This document shows, in pieces, positions 9,481 through 20,149 of a DNA stretch of 64,000 nt. This DNA is from Excoecaria cochinchinensis (lineage: Eukaryota > Streptophyta > Magnoliopsida > Malpighiales > Euphorbiaceae), in NCBI GenBank assembly GCA_947683425.1, contig CANTUQ010000051.1, positions 1,488,001-1,552,000 on the forward strand, given 5' to 3'. A model generated the notes under the pieces. That model had not been told where the DNA came from and did no database searches. It saw only the letters and a list, made by a program, of their open reading frames with translations. Positions within the stretch are counted from its first letter, which is position 1, and every line of letters starts with the position of its first letter. A program made the position numbers and the translations under genes.

Positions 9481-10372
9481 CTGTGAAATCAAAAAACCTC
9501 TGCATGCGAGGGTAAGTTATGCATGTGAACGTGCGTATGTTATGTAAAATGCAAGCAACACAATTCATCCGAGTGGCCCAGGTGTCGAGGCGAGATAACC
9601 TCGGCTAAAATGATTCAGGGCCTGGTTTGCTTGATCATGCCCCTAAGGATCTGAAAGTGTCATCCCGGCCTAGGGACTCTGACCCATGATCTTCTCAAAG
9701 CGTATCGCCCAGTACGCGTGCTTTGCCCAAAAGGAACTGTCCGGGGTAACGCCGCCTTATCGCTCCAGGCGTCGAAGGTCATTATTTCAAAGGTAGTGCG
9801 TCCATCATGGATTTTCAAACTAGCTTTTCTTTGTGGAAAATGCGACCTTTTCGGATTTTCACACAACCCTGTGCCTAATTTTTGCCTGGAATGGACCCAA
9901 CCTAATCCAGCGGCTTTTATTCATTTCATTTTTTGTAGGGCAGACCGTCTGTTCCTAGGTTTTCACCCTGCCCTTTGGCCTAAGTTTTGCTTAGAGCGTC
10001 AGTTACAATTTTCATCTCTAACGGCCTTTACACATTTTTTTTTCTTTTTAGGTGACATGAATAAAGCTCTTGCTGACCATAGCAACAATGGATAAATTAT
10101 GCACATTCAATGGGAAACGATGTACTATCTTTTCAAAAGAAACTATTGTCATTTATCGAACGAAAAGAATTACTCTAAGCGTACAATTGCATACATGTAC
10201 ATGCTTTGGTGTGATTTGATTACACATGATCATTATTTAACATTAGGTTCAAAATACCATACCACACCTGATCTCGAGATGGATCTTGAAAGCATCAAAA
10301 CTCCTGTTATCAATCAGCCCTCTCGGGTTTTCTTGATTGAACATTTTCTCTCAAAATTTCACTTATAAGCCT
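9481..10372 (-). other. Tat-M untranslated region, nothing recognised
   Basis: The sequence lies between the integrase stop and the tandem repeats. It holds two similar stretches (near 9870 and 9975, each with CCTAA.TTTTGC) but no convincing gene, promoter or RNA. The short open frames are in mixed directions and look accidental. Confidence 0.4.
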
Positions 10373-10588
10373 TTAGCCATGGAACCTTTTTAACTTGTTG
10401 ACGTTGACCGGCTTCCTGAATTCATTTCCATCTCTATCTGTTAGGATTGCAGCTCCTTTAGATAAAAGTTTATTTAGAACAAAGGGGCTCTCCCAATTCA
10501 GTCTGAACTTGCCTCGAAAGTCTGGAGCCCCTGGCCTCATCTGCTTGAAGACTAAATCCCCTTCCTTCAGGGGATGTTTCTTGGCCAA
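10373..10588 (-). pseudogene. Integrase C-terminal fragment of Tat-M
   Basis: Minus-strand frame of 71 codons, reading KKHPLKEGDLVFKQM to LKRFHG and then a stop. It matches the C-terminus of the Tat-C integrase (27490-27697) almost word for word. This region is the SH3-like DNA-binding end of Ty3/gypsy integrase. All N-terminal parts are missing because the sequence flips at the TTGGCCAA junction. The fragment itself has no stop or frameshift. Confidence 0.8.
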
Positions 10589-11102
10589 AATGGTTCAAAG
10601 CTATAAAGATTGGGCGAAAAAGTTGCCTTTTGCACTCTGGAGTTATAAAATGACCGTCAGGACTTCCACAGGGGCCACGCAATATTGTTTAGTGTATGGG
10701 ATGGAAGCGGTACTGCCAATTGAGACAGAACTCAAACCATTAAGGGTGGTCATGGAGGCCCAAGTTCCGGAGGCTGAATGGTCACAATAACGGTTGCAAC
10801 ATCTGAACATGCTAGATGAGAGAAGGTTAAGGGCCTACTATCACAATCAGATTTATCAGAAGAGGCTTGCTAGGTCATTCGAGAAGAAAGTCAAGAAATA
10901 CTCGATAAAAAAAAGGTGATTTAGTGTTCAAACAAATGACACCGGGTGTGCCGGACATAAGGGGAAAATTCAGACCAACGTGGGAAGGCCTTTCATCCTC
11001 AAAAAGCTGTTGTCAAAAGGGGTGGCAATTCTAGCAGATAGCGACGGCAATGAGTTCAAGGAGCTGATCAACATGGATAGACTCAAGAGGTTCCATGGCT
11101 AA
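10589..11102 (+). pseudogene. Integrase C-terminal remnant of Tat-A
   Basis: The frame reads VQSYKDWAKKLPFALW, then MEAVLPIETELKPLRVVMEA. A stop follows at about 10788, and it resumes as RLQHLNMLDERRLRAYYHN. A frameshift near 10905 precedes the end LKRFHG and TAA at 11102. It is collinear with Tat-C integrase 27187-27697. The catalytic core (first two Asp and the Glu) is missing. It is not functional. Confidence 0.8.
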
Positions 11103-11589
11103 AGACCAAAAATCAAAAGAAGATAATAAAAAAGCCCCACTGGTCGAAAATCGAAAAAAGGCGGCCTTACTAAAATTGGGTGCCTCGTCAGGGTGAAAAC
11201 CGAAAAAAGACATCCTGGGAAAAAATTAGAGGCTTGAGAGAAAATGTCCAATCAAGAAAACCCGAGAGAGCTGATTAGTAACAGGAGTTTGATGCTATTA
11301 AGATTTGTTCCATGAATGAATGTAGCTTTGCATTTTTAATTAGTGTTAAATGATGATCATGTATACTGAAATGTATACAATTTTGCGAAATGAAATAAAA
11401 CTGAATTTATCCACTTACATTATTTTCTGGTTCTATTTTAAAAAGAAATACATCGCTCAAAATGCATGCAAATCTGAACTAAGCTCTATCACTACTCTCA
11501 CCGGCCAGGTGTCTAAGTTGGAAAGTCCTGTTATTAACTGTGGAGCTGAGCACCCATCTCTTATATGCACTGGTAGTAGTGATAGAATG
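11103..11589 (+). other. Tat-A post-pol spacer
   Basis: A/G-rich sequence with TCGAAAATCGAAAAAAGG, GCCTCGTCAGGGTG and similar phrases. It is closely repeated in Tat-C at 27700-28190. It separates pol from the tail of the antisense ORF. No gene was seen. Confidence 0.5.
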
Positions 11590-12700
11590 ATTCCCGAAGG
11601 AGGGTATGATGGTCTTCACTGGTAGTTCAATCCAGAGGTCATGATATCAGGAGGCAAAGGCTAAAGATAGAACTCCACCTCGAAAAAATAAAGGGAGTCT
11701 CACCACGTCCTTGGTCATCCCAAGCTATCGAGCACAACGAGCTGTGATATATAAAGTGGCTTTGCAAAGCCCGCATAAGGGAACACATCCCGAAGAGCCA
11801 TCAACTATCGCAGTAGAGAGGGAAAGCCAAGCATTCATGAAACTGATATCCTCGTCTATTACCTCGCCAAGTCTGGTAATCCCTTTGTCGAGAGTTGTGA
11901 ATGAATACAGTCACTGACGAGGAAGGAAAGGCCTCAGAGAATATTAACTGATAATCCTGGGAGGAGGTTCTGACACCAGTTTCAGTTTTTCTTGCAGCCA
12001 TATCTGAAAATGAAAAAAGGAAAAAATAATAAAAGAGAAATTAAAGAAAAAAATAAAAATAAAAATTAATAAAAGCCGCTAGAGTGAGTTGCGTTCACCC
12101 CAAGCAAAAATAAGGCATAGGGTTGTGTGAGAATCTGAAAAGGACGTACTTCCCGCTAAAAGAAGCTAGTGTGAAAATCCACAAGGGACGCACTACCTTA
12201 GAAAATAATGACATATCTGGAGTAATAAGGGACACCCAAAGAATGAGGCGAAAGGCTCAGCACGGACAAAATCCAAACCCAGAATAGTCTCTGCTAGGAT
12301 CAAGGGGAACATCAGAGAAATCCTCTAGTGCCTCTATCAAGGGCTCTAAGGTAAAAGTAGAACCCTGAGGGATCAATCGGGCAGCATCAGAAAGGGGAAT
12401 GCTCAAGGCTATTGCGATGTCCTGGGTATGAATCAGACCACAATGGGGAATGCAGGGTAAGGCAATGGGAGGATACCAGGCCCCAATAATCGCAGCAAAT
12501 TCTTTGGGTAAAGGGCATAGTTCCTGATAAGTGAATCTGAAGACATAAAAACGATGGTCCCAGAAGTGGGCCGCAGCTAGAAGAAGGTTGTGATCTATCT
12601 TAACTCTCCTTAGGAATTTCAGGCCAGAAAGGGTAGTGTTTTCCCAGGTTTGGGGGTTATCCAGAATTCGGTGCATCTTGGTGAGGGCAGAGATAGACAT
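11590..12700 (-). pseudogene. Antisense extra ORF (aORF) of Tat-A, degenerate
   Basis: Start Met at 12700 (MSISALTKMHRILDNPQTWEN). It continues open to 12257 with LKFLRRVKIDHNLLLAAAHF and FRFTYQELCPLPKEFAAIIG. This pattern I associate with plant transposon-linked DUF7745-type proteins (recalled, not searched). A second part, after an intron-like gap, is readable from 12001 down to about 11600 with a frameshift; it includes TLYITARCAR and LGMTKDVVRLPLFFRGG. Relative to Tat-C about 140 bases are deleted near 12285. A TATA-like box lies 133 bases upstream on the minus strand (12833-12840). Antisense ORFs between integrase and 3' LTR are known in Tat-lineage elements. Their function is unknown. 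Confidence 0.65.
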
Positions 12701-12832
12701 TTCCCAGGTGTTGCAACTGAGAAACTAAAATTAACAAGGAAAAGTATGGTAGAAAAGAGAGAAAAACCTGGAGATAAAGCTTTGACTAAAGCTCGAAATG
12801 TTGAAAATGCACGAAGTTCAAAGAGAAGGAGT

Positions 12833-12840
12833 TATTTATA
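12833..12840 (-). promoter_or_regulatory. TATA-like box for Tat-A antisense ORF
   Basis: TATAAATA on the minus strand, 133 bases before the aORF Met. Tat-C has a weaker CATAAATT at 29583-29590, about 140 bases before its Met. Confidence 0.4.
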
Positions 12841-12849
12841 AGGAGGAGC

Positions 12850-13165
12850 TGATCGACGTGGTGCCTGTCTGTCAACGTGGTTGACCTTCGACGGATTTAT
12901 TTCCTGTATAACTCATGCATGTCATGCGTATAAAATAATTTTTGCATATTTCTTTACCATTTGATAGGGGTGTGCACCGGACACGAAAATCGGAGCAAAT
13001 ATTCAGGGAGTTTTACATATAAAAAAAAGCATTTAATGAGTTTTTTAATTCATTAATGGCTTGTTAAATAGGCCATTAATGAGGGGGTGATATCGAAGCG
13101 AAAAAATGGAATACTTAATGACCAATGGGATACCCGTCGCTTAGTGTTTCGACGGGCAGCCCATC
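12850..13165. repeat. Divergent spacer with GACGGGC-type palindromes (Tat-A)
   Basis: Short inverted GC-rich words (GACGTGG..CCTTCGACGG, CGACGGGCAGCCC) lie in AT-rich DNA between the two outward-facing TATA boxes. Tat-C has richer versions at 29600-29700 and 29930-30070. Confidence 0.5.
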
Positions 13166-13178
13166 AGTCACAAAAAAC

Positions 13179-13187
13179 TATATAAGG
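13179..13187 (+). promoter_or_regulatory. TATA box for Tat-A sense ORF
   Basis: TATATAAGG on the plus strand, followed by a leader that matches the Tat-C leader (ACCGACGCCC, GCGCCAAAATGACCCTC). It lies about 770 bases before the sense ORF ATG, with an intron between. Confidence 0.5.
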
Positions 13188-13402
13188 AGCAGTTGAATGA
13201 CGCCCCTTCAGTTTTTCTCTGCTTCTTTTTTCCTTCCTCACAAACCGACGCCCCCCTTTTGTTTTTTGTAATTTTCTACCCCGTTTGTTGTCCATTTTGC
13301 GCACCACTTGCGCCAAAATGACCCTCGTACTGTCGTGCACACTTAGGAGTACTTTTTCCACATTTTCGTCGAGGTTTTTTAGCACATTTCGTTGACTACC
13401 AG

Positions 13403-13953
13403 GTTAGTTTATCATGTTTTTTCTACTCTTTTTAATTTCTTTCTAAATAATTTGCATGGAAGATGCATGTATAGTATATTTTAACAAAATGTGGGACTGA
13501 ATTCCACCTATTTTATGCTTAGTTTTCTAGAGTTTGTACAAGGCATGACCATAAAAAAATGCATGAACAAATAATAACAAAAAGGAACAAAAAATCGAAA
13601 AAAAAAATTAGGAACTTATGGACTTGTCCCGGTCTAACTTAGTTTTAAGAGTAGTTTGAACTGAATAAGACGCGAAAATAACATGTAATGATGAAATTGT
13701 TGCTTGGGGCCTAAGGCCTATCCCTCTCTTTTTGTGTTTTTTTATGTAGGAGGTTGGGCACATCCTTGCCGGGATGCTGCCTAAATTTTTTAGAATTTTC
13801 TGGGTAGGCACATCCTTGTCTGGATGCTGCCGAAAGTTTTTAGGTAGGCACATTTCAGCCGAAATATTGCCGAAATTTCTAAAATTTATAATTTTTGGAT
13901 CAGCTTTTACCTGCAATGATAATATAAACCTAATTTTTTCATCTTATTTTAAG
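13403..13953 (+). other. Putative leader intron of Tat-A sense ORF
   Basis: The donor is CCAG/GTTAGT at 13403 and the acceptor TTTTAAG ends at 13953, just before ATGCCTCC. Tat-C has a matching donor (CAG/GTCAGT at 30214) and acceptor (TTTTTAG at 30845). The intron holds a short tandem repeat near 13748-13880 (units like GGCACATCCTTGCCGGGATG). Confidence 0.5.
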
Positions 13954-13954
13954 G

Positions 13955-15955
13955 ATGCCTCCGCGATGTAATGTTCCCTGCAATCAGGCTGAGCCTTAGG
14001 CTCCTATATGGATGAGCGATGAGGCTAGGGAGAGATTCGGAGTGTTGGCTTGCATACTGTTCTGAGCCAGCCGTTTCATCTCTAGACCTTTCTTGGAGAG
14101 TATGGGGATGCTGGAGGAGGTAGACGCTTTGGTCGCAGCTACAGGATGGATGGAGTTCTTGTGGCCGTCATTCCAAACTCACCCCGAGCTTATCCGGGAG
14201 TTTTTGGCTACCCTTCAATACGGGGGATTTCAGAGATCAGACACCGAGGTGGGGCTCATACAGTTTTGGGTCAGAGGATACCACTATAGCATTACGTGCC
14301 AGAGGTTCTCCGAGGTCATGGGACTGCCATTTGGAGATGACATCATAGTTCCCCAGAGGGCTATTAGGAGACAGCACTGGGAGATGATCGCCATGCCGGG
14401 AGTGTCGTATGACCACGATACGGTGAAGAGTACGGTACTTTCATTATAGGCACTATGGTATATACACAGAGTACTCTCCAGCTCTTATCTGGGACGGGCA
14501 GGTAATCCAGGTTCAGTTAATAGAGCGGAGATTTGGAGTTTATGGGCCATAGTAGTAGGTCGTCGCCTAAATATTAGCCATGAGATTGTAGCTAACCTAG
14601 TTAGAGTGTCACGAGGAGCAGCCCCTATGGTATGGGTAGGAGGAGTGGTGACCAGATTGCTACTGCAGTTAGGAGATGTTTCAGATAGTCTTGGGCCTAC
14701 ACTAGAGGAGAGCATTTATGTGGACGCACAGGTAGCCCTAACTATGGGGATGATTGCACAGGTGACTGGTCAAGCTGAGGAGTACCGGCTGCTCTGCATA
14801 CACGAGACTAGGCATGCATTCAGCCTCCCTTCGCTCCAGCCAGCAGAGGATGAGCCTCAAATGGAGGAGCAGCCTCCACAACAGCTAGGGTACTAGGAGC
14901 CACAGCCCCCACAGCAGTCTCAGGCTGAGGAGGAGCAGTTGCAGACCCCTTTTGATATGGCATAGAGTTCAGTGTGGATGAGCTGTTAGTTACTCCTCCG
15001 GTAGAGAGGGTTCAGAGCTCCACTCCTCCTCCTCCATCATAGGTCCAGCAGTCAGTGCCCCGAGAGACTAGGAGGTTCCATCCTTATAGCAGGACATGAC
15101 ATCCGAGGGCATCTACCTATATGGCATCTCCTCCGAAGCACACAGCCGAGCCGAGACCGTCTGCCCCATCGCCATTACCTCAGCCAGCCCAGTCGGATCT
15201 TATGGCAGCCATAACCTCCATCCTCACCTCTATGGAGCATCGACAGGAGGAGAGGGACTGAGCGCTCCTTGAGTGTCTTGAGGAGCGAGATCGAGTTATA
15301 CAGGAGAGGTTAAGCCAGCAGGAGAGGGTTATATAGGATTAGGGGAGGCTTATTGAGGACCTGAGGCAGAGTTTGAATGCCTTTCATGACACAGTAGCTT
15401 AGAGGGTAAACACGGTTGTCCAGATGGTGGATGAATTGATCAGCGCCCTCAGCTTCCGGATAGAGGTCTTGGAGGGTGCCATACCACCTATATTTGTGTC
15501 CCTCAGTGAGTTTCGGGAGCAGACAGAAACCAGCCTCACAGGTATCAGGGACTCGGCTAGGGATCAGACTATGAGACTATCGAGGGGCCTTTACAGAGCT
15601 GGGTGGCATAGTCAGAGACACCTTGGAGTTCCTTGGGGTTTGTGCTCAGCCTTTTCTGGATGGGTATGCTCAAGTCCAGTTCCAGCAAACCACCCCAGCA
15701 GCAGGACAGCCAGTATCTGCACCGGTAGTCATCCCGCCGCGTTTTGATCCAGCGGCTAGGCCCTCAGCACCTCCCAGTCGTCCCTCTACCTCCAAAGCCG
15801 GGCCGTCTGCATCGTGGTCTCGGACCCAGCCAATGTATGTGTCGGATGATGAGGAGGACCTCGAGGAGCCCTCGATTACTTCCCCCTCTAGCTTGTTCAG
15901 GGAGTCTATTCGATTGTATTTGTATATGTGTTATACAAAATTTGTATTTTGTTAA
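13955..15955 (+). pseudogene. Sense extra ORF (sORF) of Tat-A, broken
   Basis: Begins ATGCCTCC after the putative intron; in-frame stops and frameshifts follow. Readable blocks: MGMLEEVDALVAATGWMEFL with EFLATL and QFWVRGYHYSIT (14093-14449); YIHRVLSSSYLGRAGNPG to VWVGGVVTRLLLQ (14450-14896); then Pro/Gln/Glu-rich linker; a likely coiled-coil stretch (about 15270-15600); and an acidic tail VSDDEEDLEEPS (15838-15875). The pattern F.RPF...MG..EEV...GW..FL...THP..IREFLAT....Y.IT...F...MGLP resembles the ORF1 protein of Athila-type plant retroelements (inference). Function unknown. It is not a zinc-knuckle Gag. Tat-B and Tat-C carry homologues. Confidence 0.6.
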
Positions 15956-16109
15956 TGGAAACTCACATTTACTTTTTGTTAAATTTATATTTCATTTTGT
16001 ATATTTACATTGTGGCCAACATCTTACTTATATTTTTTGAATGTTTGATAACACAAATAAGTAAGAAAAATGAAGTAAATGACAACATAAAAATTGTTTA
16101 TAAAATAAA

Positions 16110-16960
16110 TTGACCCACAATGAATTAATGAAAATCTTTTATAACCACAGGAACATGGTCGGCAGTCATACTCTACTAACTAGATGGCGGTCAGCAAATC
16201 AAAAGTCATACTTTGTAGATCAGATAGGAGTCAAGAAATCAAAAATCATACCTTACAGGCCCAGAAGGGGCCAACAAGACAGAACACTCAATCATATACC
16301 TTGCGGATCGGATAGGGGTCAGCAAATCAAGAGTCACACCTTGTAGACCGGATAGGGGTCAAAGAGTTGAAAATCACTTGCCTTGCAGTTTAGATGGGGG
16401 TTATCAAGGACACTGTGTAAGCCGATATGAGGCCAGCGAGATGCATACAATAGAACAAATCGCAACCTAGTTATAATTAGATAACACTACCTCTCACGCT
16501 AATCAGACACTGTGCAAGCCGAGACGAGGCCAGCGGGGCACATGCGGTAGAACAAACCGCAACCGAGTTGTAGTTAGATAACACTACTCTCCATGACATT
16601 CAGACACCGCACAAGCCGAGACGATGCCAGCGGGACACACGTGATAGAACAGATCGTAACAAGGTTATAGGTAGAGAACACTACTCCCCACATCACTTAG
16701 ACGCCGCGAGAGCTGAGATGAGGCTAGTGGTACACATTCAATGGAACAAATTGCAAGTGGGTTGCAGTTGGATAACACTGCCTCTCATAACGCTCATATA
16801 TTGTGCGAGCCGAGACGAGGTCCGCAGTACGAAGGTGGTCAAGTAAATTGCCGAGGAGTTGTGGTAGAATATGCTATTACTCTGTAGCAAGAGGTCACTG
16901 GATTCAACAAAATAGTAAAAGGTAAGAACTACCTCAGGTACGCATTTCTTCCTTTTCTCT
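16110..16960. repeat. Tandem repeats in Tat-A 3' region
   Basis: Two blocks. The first (about 16150-16400) has ~50-60-base units with CAGATAGGGGTCAGCAAATC. The second (about 16410-16860) has ~95-100-base units containing GCAAGCCGAGACGAGGCCAG and GATAGAACAAATCGCAACC. The second type recurs in Tat-C (42950-43560). Confidence 0.8.
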
Positions 16961-17002
16961 CTGAATTTTAGCTCATTTAGACACTAGTGTACTAGTTTCC
17001 CC

Positions 17003-17017
17003 AAAATTGGGGGCAAC
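17003..17017 (+). other. Polypurine tract of Tat-A
   Basis: AAAATTGGGGGCAAC stands directly before TGTAGACACTGGG. Confidence 0.85.
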
Positions 17018-17950
17018 TGTAGACACTGGGTCCTGAGGCAGTCCAGATCAGAGTTAACCAATAAAGAGGTCAATGTCTGTTTCCAGACAAATGGATGAAA
17101 GTTGTGAGTTTTCATTCTCCGATTTTACTAGTTTGAGGATTTCTCTCGGTAATAGGAGATTTCGGGGAATCGAGAGGAGTTCATATTTTAAAAAGTGGAT
17201 TTTGCTCCATGGACGGGTATACCATCGGTAGAAGGGACGCCCGTCGCTGGACAACCCGCCTCTTGCATGAGTGGCGCCTGCCCCTCATGCGAAATAGGCC
17301 CATCTCTCGCCGGAGCGATGCCCGTCGGTCACGTGAGAGACCCGTCTCTCACGACCAGCGTCGGCTGTCGCTCACTTGCGAAGACCGTCTCTTGCTTTGA
17401 GCGACGCCCATCGCCCATATGAGAGACGCCTGCTTCTCATGAGAGACGGCTGTTTCTTGGCTTTCGAACCTTCTTTGGTCTTAGGTTCAACGAGGTTAGA
17501 GGACCATCTCGATATTCTATTGGGATGAGGCCTCCAAAATATCTCTTGTTGCCCAAAATAGGACCAATTTGCATTGTCTTAGGCTTCACGAGATTAGATG
17601 ATCTTTTCAGTGTTTTATTAGAAAGAGGTGTCCAAAATATCTTTGGTTTGCCCAAAATAGACTATATGTATCATCTTAGGCTTCACGAGATTAAATAATC
17701 CTCCCAATGATCTATTGGAAGGAGGTGTCCAAAATATCTCTGATTGCCCAAAATAAACACAAATGTGCTGTCTTAGGCTTAGTGAGGCTAGATAACCTTT
17801 TCTAATATTATATTGTGTGGCGACTCCAAGAAACCTTCTTGTTACCCAAAATAGACACACTTGTAAAATTTCTTACAAGTTTTCATGGACCTCTCTCGAT
17901 TGCCCTAAAAGCGGGATTTCGAGGCCTCGCAGGGTTCGGCACACATCACA
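17018..17950 (+). repeat. 3' LTR of Tat-A, internally deleted
   Basis: It begins TGTAGACACTGGGTCC and ends GGGTTCGGCACACATCACA (933 bases). The first ~430 bases follow the start of the Tat-C LTR, with GACGCCCGTCG-type words. The last ~480 follow its end (repeated GGTTAGAGGACC, CTCCAAAATATCTC, TGCCCAAAATAG). About 1.5 kb of the middle, including the TATA region, is missing, so it could not act as a normal promoter. Confidence 0.75.
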
Positions 17951-18042
17951 CACCCACAGATGAAATTTTCACCCCCGGGTCCACTGGTTAACCTTAGAAA
18001 GTAATGTTTATGACTAACCTGACTTTTAGTCCATTACAAAAT

Positions 18043-19857
18043 GTCCCTCGGGAGCAGCCCGAGCCTCAAGCTCCAGCCTGGATGACTCTAGATATGAGAG
18101 AGAGATTTTAGGACCTAGCTCGCATCCAGTTCTGTGCCAATAGGTACATCTCCAGACCCTTCCTCTAGCGCATGGGGATGTTAGAGGAGGTTGAGGCGCA
18201 TTTAGAGCTGGTGGGGTGGATGGAGTTTCTTAGACCGTCATTCCAGACTCACCCAGAGGTCACAAGAGAGTTCTTAGCCATGTTCGGCTATGAAGGATTT
18301 CAGAGATTGGACACTGAAGAGGCTGTCATGCATTTTTTGGTCCAAGGAGATCACTTCAATATCACCCGCAGAGTTTTCGCTCAGGAAATGGGACTTCCAT
18401 CTGGTACAAACATGATTATACCACAGAGGGCCATCCGAAGACAGCATTGGGAGGCCATCACACTGTCGGGAGCCCCCTACAACCATGTACGGTGAAGAGC
18501 ATTATGTTGTTGTCGCAGGCCTTGAGGTACGTCCACAGAGTACTATCCAGCTCTTACTTGGGTCGAGCTGGCAACCCGGGGTTAGTCAACAGCGTGGAGA
18601 TATGGAGTATGTGGGCGATGGTGATAGGACGGCGCCTCAACATTTACTATGATACCTTAGCTAACTTGGTGAGATTGGCATGTGGGACAGCACCCTTTAT
18701 ATGTGTTGGTGGGGTGATCACTAGGCTACTTACATATCTGAGGGTCCCTTTAGAGGACTTTGGGAATTCATTGGATGAGGATGTTTATATGGATGTAGCT
18801 GCAACCCAGACTATGGGGATGATAGCTCAGATACACGGTCATCTTGATAAGTACAGGCTACTTGTGGCGAAGACTAGACACCTCTTTCATCTCCCTTTAC
18901 TCTAACCAGCTGTGGACGTTCTAGGGGAGCCCCAGGGGGAGGAGCAGCCTCCACAGCAGCCCCATCCAAAGGAGGAGTAGCCTCACACTCCTCAGGACAT
19001 GGAGTTTGACATTGATTTAGATGATCTACTGCGCACTATAGTGTCGCATAGGGCTCAGAGCCACACGCACCTGCCACCGCGGGTCCAGCGCTCAAAGTCC
19101 CGGAAGTCCAGGAGATTACACCCTTATAGGCAACCTAGGCATCTGGGGGCATTCATAGCCACTGCTCCTCCACCACTTGATTCCCATACAAAGTCAACGC
19201 AGGGCGTTATCTCAACAGTGATCGCCACCCTCGCTGCTATGGACCGACACATAGAGAGAGAGACAGGATGATAGGCAAGTAGCTAGATAGACAAGAGAGA
19301 CTAATAGAGGACTTGAGGTAGGGTCTGAGTACCTCACAGGTGGATACAGCCCAGAGGATTGACGAGGCCATCTAGTTGGTTGATGAGTCTGTCACCTCTC
19401 TCAGATTTCGAGTAGAGGTCGTAGATTCTTCTATACCGGCCATATCCAGGTCTATTAGGGAGCTGAGAGAGCAGATGGAGACTAGGCTTACTGGGATTAG
19501 GGATGCCTCCAGACACCAAAGCTTAGAGCAGACACAGGTTTTCACAGAACTGGCGAAAGTGATCAGTGAGTTTCTAACACCTGTACTCAACCTTTCCTAG
19601 ATGGGTATGCTCAGATCCAGTTCCAGCACCCTCCACAAGCAGAGTGACCGATCATGCCACGATCTCCACTAACGGTTGTCATCCCTCCATAGGCAGCCAC
19701 CGGGGCTGGACCATCATCATTCAGGGATCAGTCTTCCTCCTCCGGAGCCGGACCATCGACTTCCAGGGCAGGGCCGTCTTTATCCAATGCTCAACCGATA
19801 CATATATCAGATAGCGATGAGGATCTAGATGAGCCATCAGATTACTCTCCTCTTTAG
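18043..19857 (+). pseudogene. Sense extra ORF (sORF) of Tat-B, broken
   Basis: Homologous to the Tat-A and Tat-C sense ORFs. Readable parts: VPREQPEPQAPAWM at 18043; MGMLEEVEAHLELVGWMEFL to IIPQRAIRRQHWE (18172-18470); LRYVHRVLSSSYLGRAGNPG to CVGGVITRLLTYL (18500-18905); a Pro/Gln-rich linker; a coiled-coil-like stretch (about 19220-19600) with VDESVTSLRFRVEV; and an acidic tail SDSDEDLDEPS ending in TAG at 19857. Stops (for example TAG near 18108 and TAA near 18903) and frameshifts make it non-functional. It is more diverged from Tat-A and Tat-C than they are from each other. Confidence 0.65.
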
Positions 19858-20149
19858 CATATATTCAGGGAGATTTGTATATGTATCTATTCGTGTACAA
19901 ACTTTGCATTATTAGTGACATTTACATTTTGTTAAAATTTCACTTTAGTGATATTTACATTTTATTAAAATTTCATTTTTGCTTAAAAAATACTCGACGC
20001 ATCAAAATGATAAGATAAAAGAAAGTAATGAAAAGAAAGAGCAAGAAAGACAAAGGATAAATAATAATAAGAGAAAATAAAAGACGAAAAGTTTACGGTT
20101 TAAAAGGATCCAGTTAATACAACAAATTAACAAGATTCTTTGAAATTAC
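19858..20149 (+). other. Tat-B spacer after sense ORF
   Basis: AT-rich with two similar TGACATTTACATTTTGTTAAAATTTCA-type stretches and A/G-rich sequence. No gene seen. Confidence 0.4.

Larger units (their letters stand above)
7547..10588 (-). mobile_element. Tat-M: reversed 3' half of a Tat-type gypsy element
   Basis: Read from 10588 leftward it holds an integrase C-terminus, a long 3' untranslated region, a tandem repeat block, a polypurine tract and a truncated LTR. This is the standard 3' layout of Tat elements. It abuts the plus-strand Tat-A integrase head to head at 10581-10588. Confidence 0.75.
10582..17950 (+). mobile_element. Tat-A: decayed Tat-type gypsy element, 5' truncated
   Basis: The order is integrase end, untranslated spacer, antisense ORF, divergent promoter spacer, leader with intron, sense ORF, tandem repeats, purine tract and LTR. 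It is the same order as in Tat-C. LTR, gag, protease, RT and most of integrase are absent on the left, where it abuts reversed Tat-M. Confidence 0.75.

Noticed and set aside
13608..13971. Frames on both strands with repeated GMLPKF / ISAE-type words (also 30290-30732)
   Set aside because: They come from short tandem repeats inside the putative leader intron, with no conservation of frame between copies.
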